Shown here: positions 46,150-60,295 of the stretch, one piece after another
How positions within the stretch are numbered: position 1 is the first letter of the stretch
Layout of the letters: the number at the start of each line of letters is the position of its first letter
Assembly: GCA_022578965.1 (NCBI GenBank)
Contig: MU400508.1
Span: 824,710 to 888,709, forward strand
Direction: 5' to 3'
Length of the DNA: 64,000 nt
From: Xylaria sp. FL1777
Taxonomy: Eukaryota > Ascomycota > Sordariomycetes > Xylariales > Xylariaceae
The notes under the pieces: generated by a model
Seen by the model: only the letters and a program-made list of their open reading frames with translations
What the model was told of the DNA's origin: nothing
Databases searched by the model: none
Made by a program: the position numbers and the translations under genes

Positions 46150-47170
46150 TTTATATTAAAACTTTCGTATAAATTTAGCATTATAGGTTTATAAATAAAT
46201 AATATGTTTAACTTTGCTATACTTAAACTTTTAGCAAAAAAAAACATAAGTTATATAAAGTAAAGTTTTATATAAAGCTAAAAAAAACTTTATAATAAAA
46301 TTACTTTATTAAATTTAACAGTAGTTAAATTATTTTTTTATATAAAAAAAATATAATGCTTATATAAAAAAGCTAAACAAATTAACTAGCTTTAATTAAC
46401 TTTTATATAAAAAATGCTATATAGCAATATGTTTTTTAACGCGTATATAATGCTTATATAAATAATATTTGCTAACTAAAAGCTATATATAACTTTATAG
46501 CTATTGCTTAAATAATTAACTTAATACTAACAAATATTAAAAATTTAAACCGTAAAGTTAAATAGCAAATAAATAATTATAACTATAGATTAACGTTTAT
46601 ACTTCTAAATTTAAGCTATATAAAACTATTTATTTTTATAAACAGTTTATTTATAAATAATACTAATATAACTTTATAACTTAAATTTATTATTATATTT
46701 ATAATAAAGCACTATACAAAAAAAAACCTAGCTTTTAAAATTAAAAAAAACATTATATATTAAAACTTTAGTAAATATAAGCAAATAACGCAAAGTATGC
46801 TAGCTAGTAAATTATACAATATAATAAATAGCTTTAATAATGTTATAGCTTTTTATATAACGCTTTAAAAAATTATAGCTATACTAAAAATACTTTTAAT
46901 TTTTATTATATTATGTTTAAACTTAAAATTATTGTATAACTATTTAATAAAGCTAAAAACTACCTAAAAAAAACGCTTTATAATTAATATTATATTATTT
47001 AAAAAGTTATATAAAAAAAAAGAAATCTTCGAAATATAATAAATTAATAATAAAAACAATTTAGCTAATGCGTTTATAAAAAAAACATTAAACTAAGCGC
47101 TAAAAACCTTAGTATTTACAAACTAGCTAACTGTACAAATAAAAGCATTTATAAAAAAAAAATAAAAATA
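46150..47170 (+). pseudogene. Copia Pol remnant: RT second half and RNase H
   Basis: FSIIGL, stop, INNM near 46,177 corresponds to the GLQTDDT box of this copia group, with both aspartates changed to asparagine and Gln to stop. Around 46,920-47,160 the frame reads LLYNYLIKLKTT, stop, KKRFIINI and KKKEIFEI, then NLANAFIKK. This matches the RNase H region (DSKSLYDCLVKL.TTQEKRL, ERREI.EI, NPADAMTK). Pol ends near 47,170. Confidence 0.75.
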
Positions 47171-47930
47171 ACCTCCGTACAAACAAATTAAAAAAAAAAG
47201 TTAAAAAAATACTTTTATACAAAAATTATTATAATAATTGTACAATAAATAAAAAAGCAACAAGCAAATATATTTAATTTTAAAAAAAACACTAAAAACT
47301 ATAAAACATTGTAAATTTTATATTTCTTTTTGTATAACTATTTTTTAAGCTATATATAAATGCTTAACATTTTTTTTTACTTTTTTTATTAAACTATTAT
47401 ATAATATTTAATTTCTTTTTATTTATTTAAGTATAATAATTATAATAAGTATTATATAATTGCTAAATATATATAATATACGTATTACTTTAAAATTTTA
47501 TTACTTATTAATAACTTTAAAATAAAAAGCTTTTGTGGTTTATATAAGCATTTTAGCTACATAAAATAACTATAGTGCTATATAACTAAATAAGTATTGC
47601 ATAAAAGTAGCTTTTATAATAAATTATTTAAGCTATAATAAAAGCAATTAAAGCATTATGCAAAATTTAAACCTTAATATTAACTAAAGGCATTAATGCA
47701 ACTTAAAACTTGTTATTTTTTATATAATAAACAATTATTAGCAAATTACTTAAACAATAAGCTATATAAAAAAAAACAAATATATATATTTATATATAAT
47801 AACTAAAAGAACAATTAATTGTTAAAATTACTAATTAATAGTTATATAACGTTATAACTACTGTTTTAGCTTATAACGTAAAGCTAGCAATTATTAATGT
47901 TATACTATAATAAAGCAGCTATTATATAAG

Positions 47931-47962
47931 TATATATATATATATATATAAATATATATATA
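47931..47962. repeat. (TA)n microsatellite
   Basis: Ten TA units followed by a broken run of AT repeats, within the 3' part of the copia element. Confidence 0.85.
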
Positions 47963-48501
47963 AAAATAACTAAGTATAAAGCTATTATAAATATATATAT
48001 ATGCATATAAAGCAGCTAATAATAAAATAAGCAGCTATATAAAATAAAAGGTTTAAAAATATAAAAGCAATAAAAAGCACTGCAAAATTTAGGCTTTTTT
48101 TATAAACAAAGCTTAGCATTTATACTTTAATATATTATTAAACTTACTGCTATACAAAAAAAGAACTTTTAATTAACTTTAATATAAATTGCTTACTATT
48201 AATATTTTACTTTATATTATTAACTAACGTTAATTAGTTATATAATAATAAAAACAAAAAACTTTAATTATGCTAATAATAACTAAACTATATAAAGGTT
48301 TAAATGCTTTACTTAAAAAGTAACTATTTTTAAACTTAAGCTTTATATAACTATAAAGTTTAAAAAAAGCAAATATATAAGCAACCCTTTTTTTGCAAAA
48401 ACTAAAGTACTAAATATTTAACTTTTTATAAAATCATTTTTTTTTATTTCTTTTAAATAGCATCGTACAAAAAAAATTACAACTAAAAAAAAAGTAGCTA
48501 G

Positions 48502-48787
48502 TATTAAAATAACTAGTTATTAGTTATAATTTCTATATATAATACGTATAATAAATTTCGCACAAAAACTACTTTATGTAAAAGCTATTGCATAAATTAA
48601 AGTAATTTTAGTGTTAGCTTAGCTTATATGTTAACAAAGTTCTTATATATAAAAAAAAACCTTTGCTTTATATAAACCTTTTTTTTTTTAAACATATAAA
48701 ATATAAACAGCTTATAATACAAAAATTATTATACTTTGTTTTAACACATATATATTAAACATACAATTATATAAAGCTTATTTAATA
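48502..48787 (+). repeat. Right (3') LTR of the copia element
   Basis: 286 bp, matching 30,765-31,051, and followed directly by the target-site copy ATTAG at 48,788-48,792. Confidence 0.88.
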
Positions 48788-48792
48788 ATTAG

Positions 48793-49558
48793 CTTTTTTA
48801 ATTTTATTATTACTTTTAGGTTTTTTAAGTATAATTAACTTTATAATAAAACTGTTTAATTTATGCTAATTAATTGCTTTTTTGCTTATAAATATGTTTA
48901 CATTATTGCTTATTTATTTTTTAAAAAAACTAAATATTTTGCTAATTTATTAAATTAGCAGTTTTATTGCTTTAAAATTAACATTAAGCATTATTTTTGC
49001 TTTAACTTATATAATAATATATTTAATACATATTAATAGCTTAAAATTAGCTATAAATATATAATTTATAGCTTAATACATAAATAATAAAAATAATATA
49101 ATAAGTTATAAGTTTAAAAGTTTATTTAATAATAATTTTATTAGCTAGTATTAGCTATATTTAATAATAATTTATTAAGTAATAAATATAGCTTTTAAGT
49201 ATTAAAAACACTTATTTAGCTCTTAAATTAAGTTTTTAATAATAGTATACTTTAAGTTAATATGTGTGTTTTTTGCGTTTTATAGTAATTTTAGCACTTT
49301 AAGCACTTTTAAAAGCACTATAGCTTAAAATACTATATTAACTAAGTATAAAAAGTTTTTTAAAGCTTATTTATAGTTAATTAGCTTAAATAATATATTA
49401 TTTTTTTTAATAAAATGTTATTTTATTTACTTTAAACTTATATTATATAGCAATTTAGTTTTAAAACAAAAATTTTTAAAAATAGTTTGTAAATTTATAA
49501 TGTTAAAGTGTTATAATAGCATTATTAGCTATATTTTAGCTTTTAGCAATAACTTTAT
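48793..49558. other. A+T-rich spacer between the copia and gypsy nests
   Basis: About 0.77 kb between the copia target duplication and the next LTR. The part after 49,250 keeps more G/C (CACTTTAAGCACTTTTAAAAGCAC). No open frame or repeat partner was recognised. Confidence 0.5.
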
Positions 49559-49563
49559 ATTAG

Positions 49564-50057
49564 TGTTACAAGATTAGCACTAAGGTGGCCTTTAAAGCAG
49601 CTTAATGCTTTTATATATACTTTGCACCTCTTTTTTTGCTAGCTAAAGCTAAAGTTACATAATAATTCATTTAGCTTACTAAACTTACAGTAATTTAAGG
49701 CTTACTAAGCTTATAATAATTTAAAGTTTACTAAGCTTATAATAATTTAATGCTTACTAAACTTATAATAGTTTAAAAGAAATTACTATTTTTTTTACTT
49801 TTCTTTTGTTTATATAATTATGTATTCTTTATATTTAGTTATTTATTTAGTTTTAGTTCTTTAGCTATTAATTTTTTATAACTATTAAGCACTAATATAT
49901 TTATTACTTTTAATTCTTTAAAACCTTTATTAATGCATAGTAATAAAAGTACTTTAAAAACTTCCTTAATAAACTACTATTAAAAATCTTATTATTATTT
50001 ATAAATTAAAACTTTAAAAGTAAACTTGTTATATTAGTATATAATAAGTTTATTATA
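49564..50057 (+). repeat. 5' LTR of gypsy copy 3
   Basis: About 494 bp, the inverse complement of the LTRs at 32,314 and 39,516, with transitions as the main difference. Confidence 0.88.
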
Positions 50058-51400
50058 TTTTAATAGCTTTTTAATTAATAAAACTTAACATATAAAAACA
50101 AATATTAATATAAAAAGTTAAATAATAAACAATTTATAAAATAAACTTTTAAAAATATACTAAAAAAATATTCAAAAAATAAAAATGCTAAATAGCATTA
50201 CATAAGTAAACCTTACTTAATAACTAATAAAACTAAATTTAAGTTATGCTATTAAAAATAAAAAGTTAAAAATTAAGTTTAAAAATTTTAAAAACTTTTA
50301 AAACTAATAATATACTAAAACAATAAACTTTAGCATTTTTACTAGCTATTTTTATTAAAAAAAAAGCAGTAATAAAAAAAAAAAAGTTAAGCAGCAATAA
50401 TAAAAAAAAACTAACATTAATATTAGCGCTATAAAATAAACTAGTTGCTTTAATTTAAAAAACAGCTTAAATATTAAGCATTATAACTTTTAAACTAATA
50501 TAAACATTAATTATAATAATTAAAGCAATAATAATACTTGCTACTATAATAATAAATTAAAGCTTTAAATAAATAATTATATTATAACTAATATTAATAT
50601 TATTACTAGCAAACTTAACGCTTATTTTTATTATTGCTATACTTAAAGTAATAATTTAAAATAAAACATTTAACTTTTTATTACTATTATTACTTTTATT
50701 ATTAAAATTATTTATAATATTAAAAATGCTAAACATTAAAAGTTTTAAACTTACTGCTTTAAAGCTTTATAATAAATCTATAAATATAAAAGCCTTTTTA
50801 ATTTACGCTAAACTTTATTTAAAATAATATTTTATTACTATTATAAAAAAAAATCAAAAAGTAATAATTACTTTATAATTCTTATTAAAAAAAATATTAA
50901 AATAGTTTTAATTTATTTTAAAAGATTTTTTAAAAGCTAACAAGTTAACTAATTTTAAGCTAAAAACAAAAAAGATTTTTAAAAATTACGTTAAATTTAA
51001 AAATTAAATAAAAGCATTATTTAAAAATACTTAAAAAGCAAAACATGCAAAAAAAGCATTTTATTGCTTAAAACAAACAAAAACAGCAATAAATTATGCT
51101 ATAAAATTTAAATAATTAGTAATAATTTTAAAATTACTTAAGCTTATACTGTTTTATTTATTTTATAATAAACTTAAAACTTAAATTTAAAATAAACTAT
51201 ATAAAATAAATAAACTAGCAAAAATTAATACGTATATTAATATAGCTATTATAATTAATTAATAATTATTTAATTAGTACTTTAAAACTAAAAAAACTAA
51301 AAAAAACAAAAAAAAAAATACTTAAAAAAATATTAAATAAAGATTTAAGCAAATTAATAAAGTTTAAAAATAATAATTCTGAAATATATTTAAAGTTAAA

Positions 51401-51442
51401 TATTATAACTGTAAAAAAAAAGAACACTTTTAAAAATAATGC
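51401..51442 (+). pseudogene. Gag zinc-knuckle remnant, gypsy copy 3
   Basis: The frame reads YYNCKKKEHF, stop, K, stop, C. Here the first knuckle Cys is Tyr while the second survives, the reverse of copy 1. Together the copies show the CX2CX4HX4C pattern and its piecemeal loss. Confidence 0.75.
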
Positions 51443-52518
51443 TAATTTAAAAAAAAAAACGGAAAAAAAAGCTATAAAAAAAAAGATTTTTTAACCTAAA
51501 AAAAAAATACAAGTTATAAAAGTTTAAAACAATAAAAAATAATAAAGCAATTTAAAAAATACGTTTTTAAAGCAAAAGTATAAAGTTACTGTTTTAAATT
51601 AAAACAAAAGTATTATATTAAACAAATTTAAATGCTTTATTTATATAGGTTAAAATAAATAAACATATAAATATTATTTAAAAGCTTTATAATTATTAAA
51701 ACAAATTGCAAAAAAATATATTTACTATATAAACAATTAAAGTTATTTAATATATAACTAAAAAAAATAGTTTAATTAAAAGTAGCAAACAATAAAAAGT
51801 AATAAATTAACATAGTTAGCAAACTTATAAAACTACAAAAATTTTAAATTATTAAAGCTTAAAATATAGCTTAAAAAAAAGTTATGTTTAAAAAAACAAA
51901 ACTATAACTATAAATAATATAATTATTAAACTAATTATAAACTATTAAAATATTTAGTTGTTAAATAAACTTAAAAAAACAAAACTTATAAAACTTTAAA
52001 GCAAAAACAAATAAAATTAAAAGCTATAAAAAACACCATAAAAAAAAACTAATAAAAATAAATAAAATATTTTTATAGCTTAAACTGCTTTAAATATAAC
52101 AAAATAAAAAAGCATTAATAGTTAATATAAAAACTAATATGTTTTAAAAATTAAAGCTAGCAATTTAACTAATTATTAAAAGTTATTACTATAATAAAAC
52201 TATAATAAAAAATAATAATAATATTTTACGCTTAAAAAATTTAAAACATAACGAAGTATTATAAAATTACTATATAATACATTATTGCTATTAATATTTA
52301 CTTAATAAACTAAAAAATAATTAGTTTTTTAAACAAATTACAAAAATAAAAATATAAAACTTTTATAAATTAAAATAGTTAGTTATAACTATAGTTTATT
52401 ATAAAAATCTATAAAAATTTGCAACATTTAAAAAAAATTTTAATTATACTTATAATATTATTTTAAAAAAATATAAAAATAACTGCTATAAATATTATTA
52501 GCTAATTAAAGTATAATT

Positions 52519-53012
52519 TATTACGAAATTAGCACAAAGGTGGCCTTTAAAGCGGCTTAATGCCTTTATATATATTTTGCACTTTTTTTTTTGCTAGCTA
52601 AAGCTAAAGTCACGTAATGATTTATTTAGCTTACTAGGCTTACAGTAATCTAAAGCTTACTAAGCTTATAATAATTTAAGGCTTATTAAGCTTACGGTAA
52701 TTTAGTGCTTACTAGACTTGCAATAATTTAAAAAAAGTTATTATTTTTTTTACTTTTTTTTTGTTTATATAATTATGCATTTTTTATATTTAATTACTTA
52801 CTTAGTTTTAGTTCTTTAGCTATTAATTTCTTATAATTGCTAAGCATTAATATATTTATTATTTTTAATCTTTTAAGATCTTTATTAATGCATAGTAATA
52901 AAAGTACTTTAAAAACCTTTTTAATGAACTATTATTAAAAGTTTTATTATTACTTGCAAATTAAAACTTTAAAAGCAAACCTGTTATATTAATATATAAT
53001 AAGTTTATTATA
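52519..53012 (+). repeat. 5' LTR of gypsy copy 4
   Basis: About 494 bp. It lies head-to-head with the LTR of copy 2 at 53,094, so about 1 kb here forms a large inverted repeat around an 81-bp spacer. Confidence 0.88.
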
Positions 53013-53093
53013 TTTTAATAGCTTTTTAATTAATAGGACTTAATACATAAAAACAAATACTAGTATAAAAAGTTAAATAATAAACAATTTATA

Positions 53094-53585
53094 TATAATG
53101 GACTTATTATACATTAATATAACAGGTTTGCCCTTAGGGTTTTAATTTGCAAGTAACAATAAAATCCTTAATAGTAGTCCGTTAGGGAAGTTTTTAAAGT
53201 ACTTTTATTACTATGTATTAATAGAGGTCTTAAGGAATTAAAAGTAATAAGTATATTAGTACTTAGCAGTTATAAAAAAATTAATAGCTAAAGAACTAAA
53301 ACTAAATAAATAACTAAATATAAAAAGTGCATAATTATATAAACAAAAAAAAGGTAGAAAAAGTAGTAACTTCTTTTAAATTATTGCAAGTTTAGTAAGC
53401 ACTAAATTACTGTAAGCCTAGTAAGCTTTAGATTACTATAAGCTTAATAAGCTTTAAATTACTGTAAGTTTAATAAGCTAAATAAGTTATTACATAACTT
53501 TAGCTTTAGCAAAAAAAAAAGGTATAAAGTATATATAAAAGCATTAGGCTGCTTTAAAGGCTACTTCTGTGCTAATTTTGTAATA
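53094..53585 (-). repeat. 3' LTR of gypsy copy 2
   Basis: 492 bp; ends and length agree with all other LTRs of the family. A purine-rich tract on the minus strand (complement of 53,586-53,602) lies next to it. Confidence 0.9.
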
Positions 53586-56500
53586 CTATTTTCTTTTTTT
53601 TAGAATTGTTGTTTTAACAATTTTCCGTAAATATTTTTCTTTTTTTTTTTTTTTATATGCTATAATGTTAAAACATATTAAAAAAACTAACTGCTTATTT
53701 AAAACAAAGCAAAAACTTGTTTTTGCTTTTTTTATTAACTTTACTAGCTATAAAATTATGCTTTGTTTTTATTGCTTTAATTAATTACTAACGTACAAAA
53801 TAACAAATAATATGTTTTGTTGTTTTAAATGCATATATGCTAGTTGCTTTTATAATAAATTAAAAGTCTTAATTAACTTAATTAATAATATAGTTTTTAA
53901 ATACTGTTGTTTTAAAAAAAAAAAAAAGCAAGCAAAGCAATAGTTATTTTTAGTTTAAAAAGAATTAAAACGAGCTTAAAATAGCTTTAACTTTGTTTTA
54001 AGCAAGTTAGCTTAGCTTTATATACAAAAACGTTTTTTAAAAGCAAAAAGTATTAAAATAGTTTAGCAAAAGCTTTAGTTTTTAAATAAACTAAACAAAA
54101 TAAAGTGCATTAAAAAAAAACAAAAAGCGCTAGCAAAAAAGCAAAAACAACAAAAAAAGCAAGCTAAAGCAACGCAAGTTGCTTTATTTAAGTTTAATTA
54201 AAATTTTTTAAGCGTTTTTTTTAAAGTTAACTTTTTTTTTTTAATTTTAAGTAGTTAAAGTATTAGCAGTAGAACTAATTTATAACTATTTTAGTAGTTT
54301 TTAGGTGTTTTTTAAGTTTTTAAGTATTATTAACATATAAATATTCTTTTTATTTAATAAAATACTTTAAGTTATTATTGTTTTAACAAAAATTTAGTAT
54401 ACTTTTAACTTTATAAACGTTTTAATTTGTTTTTATTTTTAGTTATATTTTAATAAGTGTTTTAATAAGTACTAGTTTTAGTAAAAAAATGTAAAAAACA
54501 AAGTAAATTCGTATGTTCTTTAGTAATAACAGTTTATAGTTAGTAAATAAAATAACTTTTTTAATTTTAAAAAAGCTAAGTTTCTTAAATTTTAATTTAT
54601 TGCTTAGTTATTTCGTTTTAATTTAAGAAATATTAATGTTTATATTTTATTTTTGTTGTAGCAAGTAAACTTTGTTTTCTTTTTTAAAGGTTAGTTCTTT
54701 AGTTCGTTTTTTGTTATAGTATATTAATATCTGTTGTTATAAAAATTAAAAGCGTAGTTATAGTTTAGCTTATAGCGTTTTGATTTTTATTGCTATAGTT
54801 TTTGCTTAAAATGCTATAATTAAAATAGCAAGTGCTTTTATTAATGTTTTTTTTTGTTTTTTAATAGTTGCTTGCTGTTTATAAATAGCTTTATGCAAAA
54901 ATATGTTTATATTTTTGTTTATTAATATATTATATAAAATTTATACTATTAATAATAGTTTTACTTAATTGTTTTATTAATAGTTAATATAACTTTATAA
55001 ATATTATTTTAATATTTAGTTTAGTTTTTTTGTTTGTTTATTTATTTATAAGTAATAAGCAGTTAAAAACTTTAGTTTAATACTAATAAGTTTAAAAAAG
55101 CTAGTTTTAAACTTAAAAATAAACAATTTATTTTAGTTTAAAACAATTTTTTTTAGTAGTTTATGCTTATTTAAATATTAGCATATAAAAATATATATAA
55201 ATTGTTTAGCTATTATATTTTTTTTAAACGATAAAAAGTAAGCATACTTAGTAAATCTATTAATAATAACTTATATTTTATTATATTGTACTTTTATAAC
55301 TAAATTAATTAATAAAAGTAATGTTATAATAAAATTTTAAGCAATAGTATATTATGCTTATTTAAGTATTTATATAAATTATAGCAATTTATAAAGCTTA
55401 TATTAAGCTATTTTAGCTTTATTACAAATATTGCATTTTTTTATAATAGATTTAACTATGTTTTATAATTTTAAAAAATTGTACTTTTTTTATAATTGTT
55501 GGATTATTTTTGTTGCTTTTTAGTATTTATATAATAAATATTTATAAAATTCTTTAATAAACTTGTTTCGTAAAAATTTTAGTAAATAAACCTTATATTT
55601 ATACATTAGCTTATTATTTTTTGATTTTTTGTGTTTTTATAGTTATATTAACTTTTTTAAGTTATAAGCTTATTATAGCTATATATTTATAAAGTTTTTA
55701 AGTATAACTTTGATTTTTAAGCTTTTATTTTTTTAAGAATATAATACTTAAATGTTTTTTTTTAAAACTTTAAATTTTTTTTAACTTTATTAATTAAGTA
55801 TGTTTGCTTAAATGTTTTTTTTTCTTTTAATATAATATATTTTAAAGTTAAACTTAAAAAAAAAAACCATTTAATTTTTATGTTGTTTAGTAATCTTTTA
55901 TGTAGTTATAAATTTTGTTAAGTTTTAATAATTTAAATAAATTTTAATTAGCTTTATAGTTTTTATAAAAAACAGTTCTTACTTTTTAAGTGCTATAATA
56001 ATTATAAGCAGTTTTTTGTTATATATAAAGTATTATAATACTACGTTTTGTAGTGCTTTAAAGTAATAAGCTATTAAGTGCTATTTTTTGTTGTTTTTTA
56101 GTTATTTTAAAACTTCTGTAATTATACTGTTTAAAGCGTTTATTTTTAGCTTTTTTTTTTTCTATAAATTAAGTAGTTTAACTATAAAGTTAAAAGTAAC
56201 TTTTAGTTTTAGTTTTTTAAAAGCTTTTTAAGCTTCCTTTAAAATTAAAAAAAACTTTTCTTTATATTTTTTCTTTATATATTTTATAAAATAAAATGCT
56301 ATTTTTTTAAAGTTTTAAATTAACATTTAAATATAATTTAAAAATTTTAATGCTTATTATATGTTTATAACAGTAGCTAAATTAAATATTTTCTAGTTTT
56401 ATATTATATTAATTTTTAACTATTAAATTTATATTTGTTTTAAAATAATTGTAAATTTTAAAAAGTTAATTTTTTATGTATGCTATATATATTTTTTTGT

Positions 56501-59500
56501 ATTAAGTTATAATTCTGCTTGTTTAAGTGTTTTTAATACTTAAGTTATATATTTTTTGTGTTTTTTTAGTGTTTTAAAGTAAATTAAAATATTATTTAAG
56601 TAAATAAACATAAATTTGTTTAAAAACTTCCGTAAAATCATTATTATTATATATTAAAAGCTAGCTAATGCGTTTTGTAGTTTTTATAGCATAACTATAT
56701 ACTTATATAGTTTATATACTGTTTATATAGCAGTTTTTTATTTTTTTTCCTTAGCTATTTTAATAATATAATATTTATTTAAAATATTAATTGCTATAAA
56801 TTATTTTGCTTAGCTAATGTTTTTTTTTATAATTACTAGTAAAATAAAAAAGTATTTATTTATAATAGTAATTACGTTTAATAATTAATAATTAACTATT
56901 ATTTGCTATACTAGTTTTTTTTTTTTATTAATTAGTTGTTTTTTATTTTTTATTTTAAGTATTAGCACTATAAGGTATTTAATAAATAACTAAAATTCTT
57001 TTAAGAATCCTTTTGCTAAATTTTTTTAAATATATTTTTATAAAGCGTTTATTTTATTTAAGTTTATATAGTATACTTAATAAAGCTTTAATTAACATTT
57101 TTTTTTAATAAAAATGTAATAATTTTATAAGCTATGTTTAAAAAGTTTTTTTTTTTTTTTTTCTTAAATAATTTATAAAATCTATAATATATCTTTAGTA
57201 TTCTGTTTAAGATTTTTTTTGCGATTTTTCTGATTTTTTTGCTTTATTTTTTACTTTTTTAATTAATAATCTTTGCTTTTTATTAAATCAAAAAGTTATT
57301 AGTTTTTAGCTATAATATTTTTAAAATAATGTTATAATTAAATATATTAGCAATATTTAATATAATTTGTTTTTTGTGTTTTTATATAAATATATTAAAA
57401 AGTTTAGTTTTTTTAAGTATATAACTATTATTATAGCTAAAAATGCTTTTATTAAATCTTTTAATCTTTTAAGATTTTTGCTTGTATTTTTAAAAAATTT
57501 TATTTTGTTTTGCTACTTTAAATAAAATTATATTAGCTTATGCTTTTAAGTTAATTAAAATATTATATTTTTTTTTTTAATATATAAGTTTAACTTTAAA
57601 TTAGTTTTGCTAGTTATTACATTAAACTTTATATAAAACCTTAGTTTTTTTAGCTACTTGCTGCTTTTTTAATAAATGCTTATTTTGTTTTTTAATTCTT
57701 TTTTATAAAATGTTTAAATGTTTATTTTATTTAATACTTTAAATATTATTATACTTTGTTCTGTTTTTATTTTTAAGCAAGCTTTAAATCGTAGTTTTTA
57801 AGCTCTTTTACTTTTAACAACTATTTTTTAATACAATTATGCTTTAATTAGCTAATAATATTTATAACAATTGTTTTTATATTTTTTTAAAATAATATTA
57901 TAAGTACAGTTAAAATTTTCTTTAAATATTGTAAATTTTTATAGATTTTTGTAGTAAACTATAGTTATAACTAACTATTTTAATTTATAAAAGTCCTATA
58001 TTTTTATTTTTGCAATTTGTTTAAAAAACTAATTATTTTTTAATTTATTAAATAAATATTAATAGTAATAATATATTATATAGCAATTTTATAGTACTTT
58101 ATTATATCTTAGATTTTTTAAGCATAAAATATTATTATTGTTTTTTATTATAGTTTTATTATAATAATAACTTTTAGCAATTAGTTAAATTACTAGCTTT
58201 AGTTTTTAAAACATATTAGTTTTTATATTAACTATTAATGCTTTTTTATTTTGTTATATTTAAAGCAGTTTAAGCTATAAAAATACTTTATTTATTTTTA
58301 TTAGTTTTTTTTTGTAGTATTTTTTATAACTTTTAATTTTATTTGTTTTTGCTTTAAAGTTTTATAAGTTTTGTTTTTTTAAGTTTATTTAGCAACTAAA
58401 TGTTTTAATAATTTATAATTAGTTTAATAACTATACTATTTATAGTTATAGTTTTATTTTTCTAAATATAACTTTTTTTTAAGCTATATTTTAAGCTTTA
58501 ATAGTTTAAAGTTTTTATAGTTTTATAAGTTTGCTAATTATATTAATTTATTACTTTTTATTATTTGCTACTTTTAATTAAACTATTTTTTTAAGTTATA
58601 TATTAAATAACTTTAATTGTTTATATAATAAATATATTTTTTTATAATTTGTTTTAATAACTATAAAGCTTTTAAATAATATTTGTATGTTTGTTTATTT
58701 TAACTTATATAAATAAAGCATTTAGTTTTGTTTAGTATAATATTTTTGTTTTAACTTAAAATAGCAACTTTATATTTTTGCTTTAAAAACATATTTTTTA
58801 AATTGTTTTGTTGTTTTTTGTTGTTTTAAACTTTTATAACTTATATTTTTTTTTTAGGTTAAAAAATCTTTTTTTTTTTATAGCTTTTTTTTCTGTTTTT
58901 TTTTTTAAATTAGCATTATTTTTAAAAGTGTTCTTTTTTTTTATAGTTATAATATTTAACTTTAAACATATTTTAGAATTATTATTTTTAAATTTTATTA
59001 ATTTGCTTAAATCTTTATTTAATACTTTTTTAAGTATTTTCTTTTTTGTTTTTTTTAGTTTTTTTAGTTTTAAAGTACTAATTAAATAATTATTAATTAA
59101 TTATAATAGCTATATTAATATACGTATTAATTTTTGCTAGTTTATTTATTTTATATAGTTTATTTTAAACTTAAGTTTTAAGTTTACTATAAAATAAATA
59201 AAATAATATAAGCTTAAATAATTTTAAAATTATTATTAATTGTTTAAATTTTATAATGTAATTTACTGCTGCTTTTATTTATTTTAAGTAGTAAAGTGCT
59301 TTTTTTGCATGTTTTGCTTTTTAAGTATTTTTAAATAATGCTTTTATTTAATTTTTAAACTTAATATAATCTTTAAAAATCTTTTTTGTTTTTAGCTTAA
59401 AGTTAGTTAACTTATTAGCTTTTAAAAAATTCTTTAAAATAAGTTAAAACTATTTTAGTACTTTTTTTAATAAAAATTATAAAATAATTATTACTTTTTA

Positions 59501-60295
59501 GTTCTTTTTTATAATAATAGTAAAATGTTATTTTAAATAAAGTTTAACATAAATTAAAAAAGCTTTTATATTTATAGATTTATTATAAAGCTTTAAAGCA
59601 ATAAGTTTAAAACTTTTAATGTTTAGCATTTTTAATATTATAAATAATTTTAATAGTAAAAGCAGCAATAATAATAAAAAGTTAGGTTTTTTATTTTAAG
59701 TTATTACTTTAAATATAACAATAATAAAAATAAGCGTTAAATTTACTAATAATAATATTAATATTAATTATAATATAATTATTTATTTAAAGCTTTAATT
59801 GATTATTATAATAATAGTTATTATTGCTGCTTTAATTATTATAGCTAATATTTATGCTAGTTTAAAAGTTATAACACTTAATATTTAAGCTATTTTTTAA
59901 GTTAAAGTAACTAGTTTGCTTTGTAGTATTAGCGTTAATATTAGTTTTTTTTTATTATTGCTGCTTAACTTTTTTTTTTTTGCTACTGCTTTTTCTTTAA
60001 TAAAAGTAGCTAATAAAAGTACTAAAGTTTATTATTTTAATACATTATTAATTCTAAAAGTTTTTAAAATTCTTAAACTTAATTTTTAACTTTTTGTTTT
60101 TAATAGCATAACTTAAATTTAGTTTATTAATTATTAAGTAAGTTTATTTATATAATGTTATTTAGTATTTTTATCTTTTAAATATCTTTTTAGTATACTT
60201 TTAAAAGTTTATTTTATAAATTGTTTATTATTTAATTTTTTATATTAATATTTGTTTTTATGTATTAAGTTCTATTAATTAAAAAGCTATTAAAA

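Larger units (their letters stand above)
30765..48787 (+). mobile_element. Ty1/copia-type LTR retrotransposon, RIP-inactivated, interrupted
   Basis: LTRs of about 287 bp at 30,765-31,051 and 48,502-48,787 are in direct orientation, and the 5-bp target duplication ATTAG flanks them (30,760-30,764 and 48,788-48,792). The left LTR starts TGTTAAAATAAC; the right one starts TATT, as expected from RIP of TG. Removing the gypsy insertion at 32,314-40,007 leaves about 10.3 kb, which still includes a tRNA-like piece and an insertion of about 2.2 kb. Coding remnants on the plus strand identify it as copia-type (see the pol entries). Pol runs in the order integrase side, RT, RNase H, and ends near 47,170; about 1.3 kb of untranslated sequence lies before the right LTR. 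Confidence 0.85.
49564..52518 (+). mobile_element. Gypsy copy 3, 5' part, split by copy 4
   Basis: The 5' LTR (49,564-50,057, starting TGTTACAAG) is preceded by ATTAG at 49,559-49,563, a candidate target duplication whose partner would lie outside the window. The internal part from 50,058 matches the complement of 39,515 down to about 37,055 in copy 1, which covers Gag. It is cut at 52,518 by the LTR of copy 4; the rest must lie beyond 64,000 if it is intact. Confidence 0.85.
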
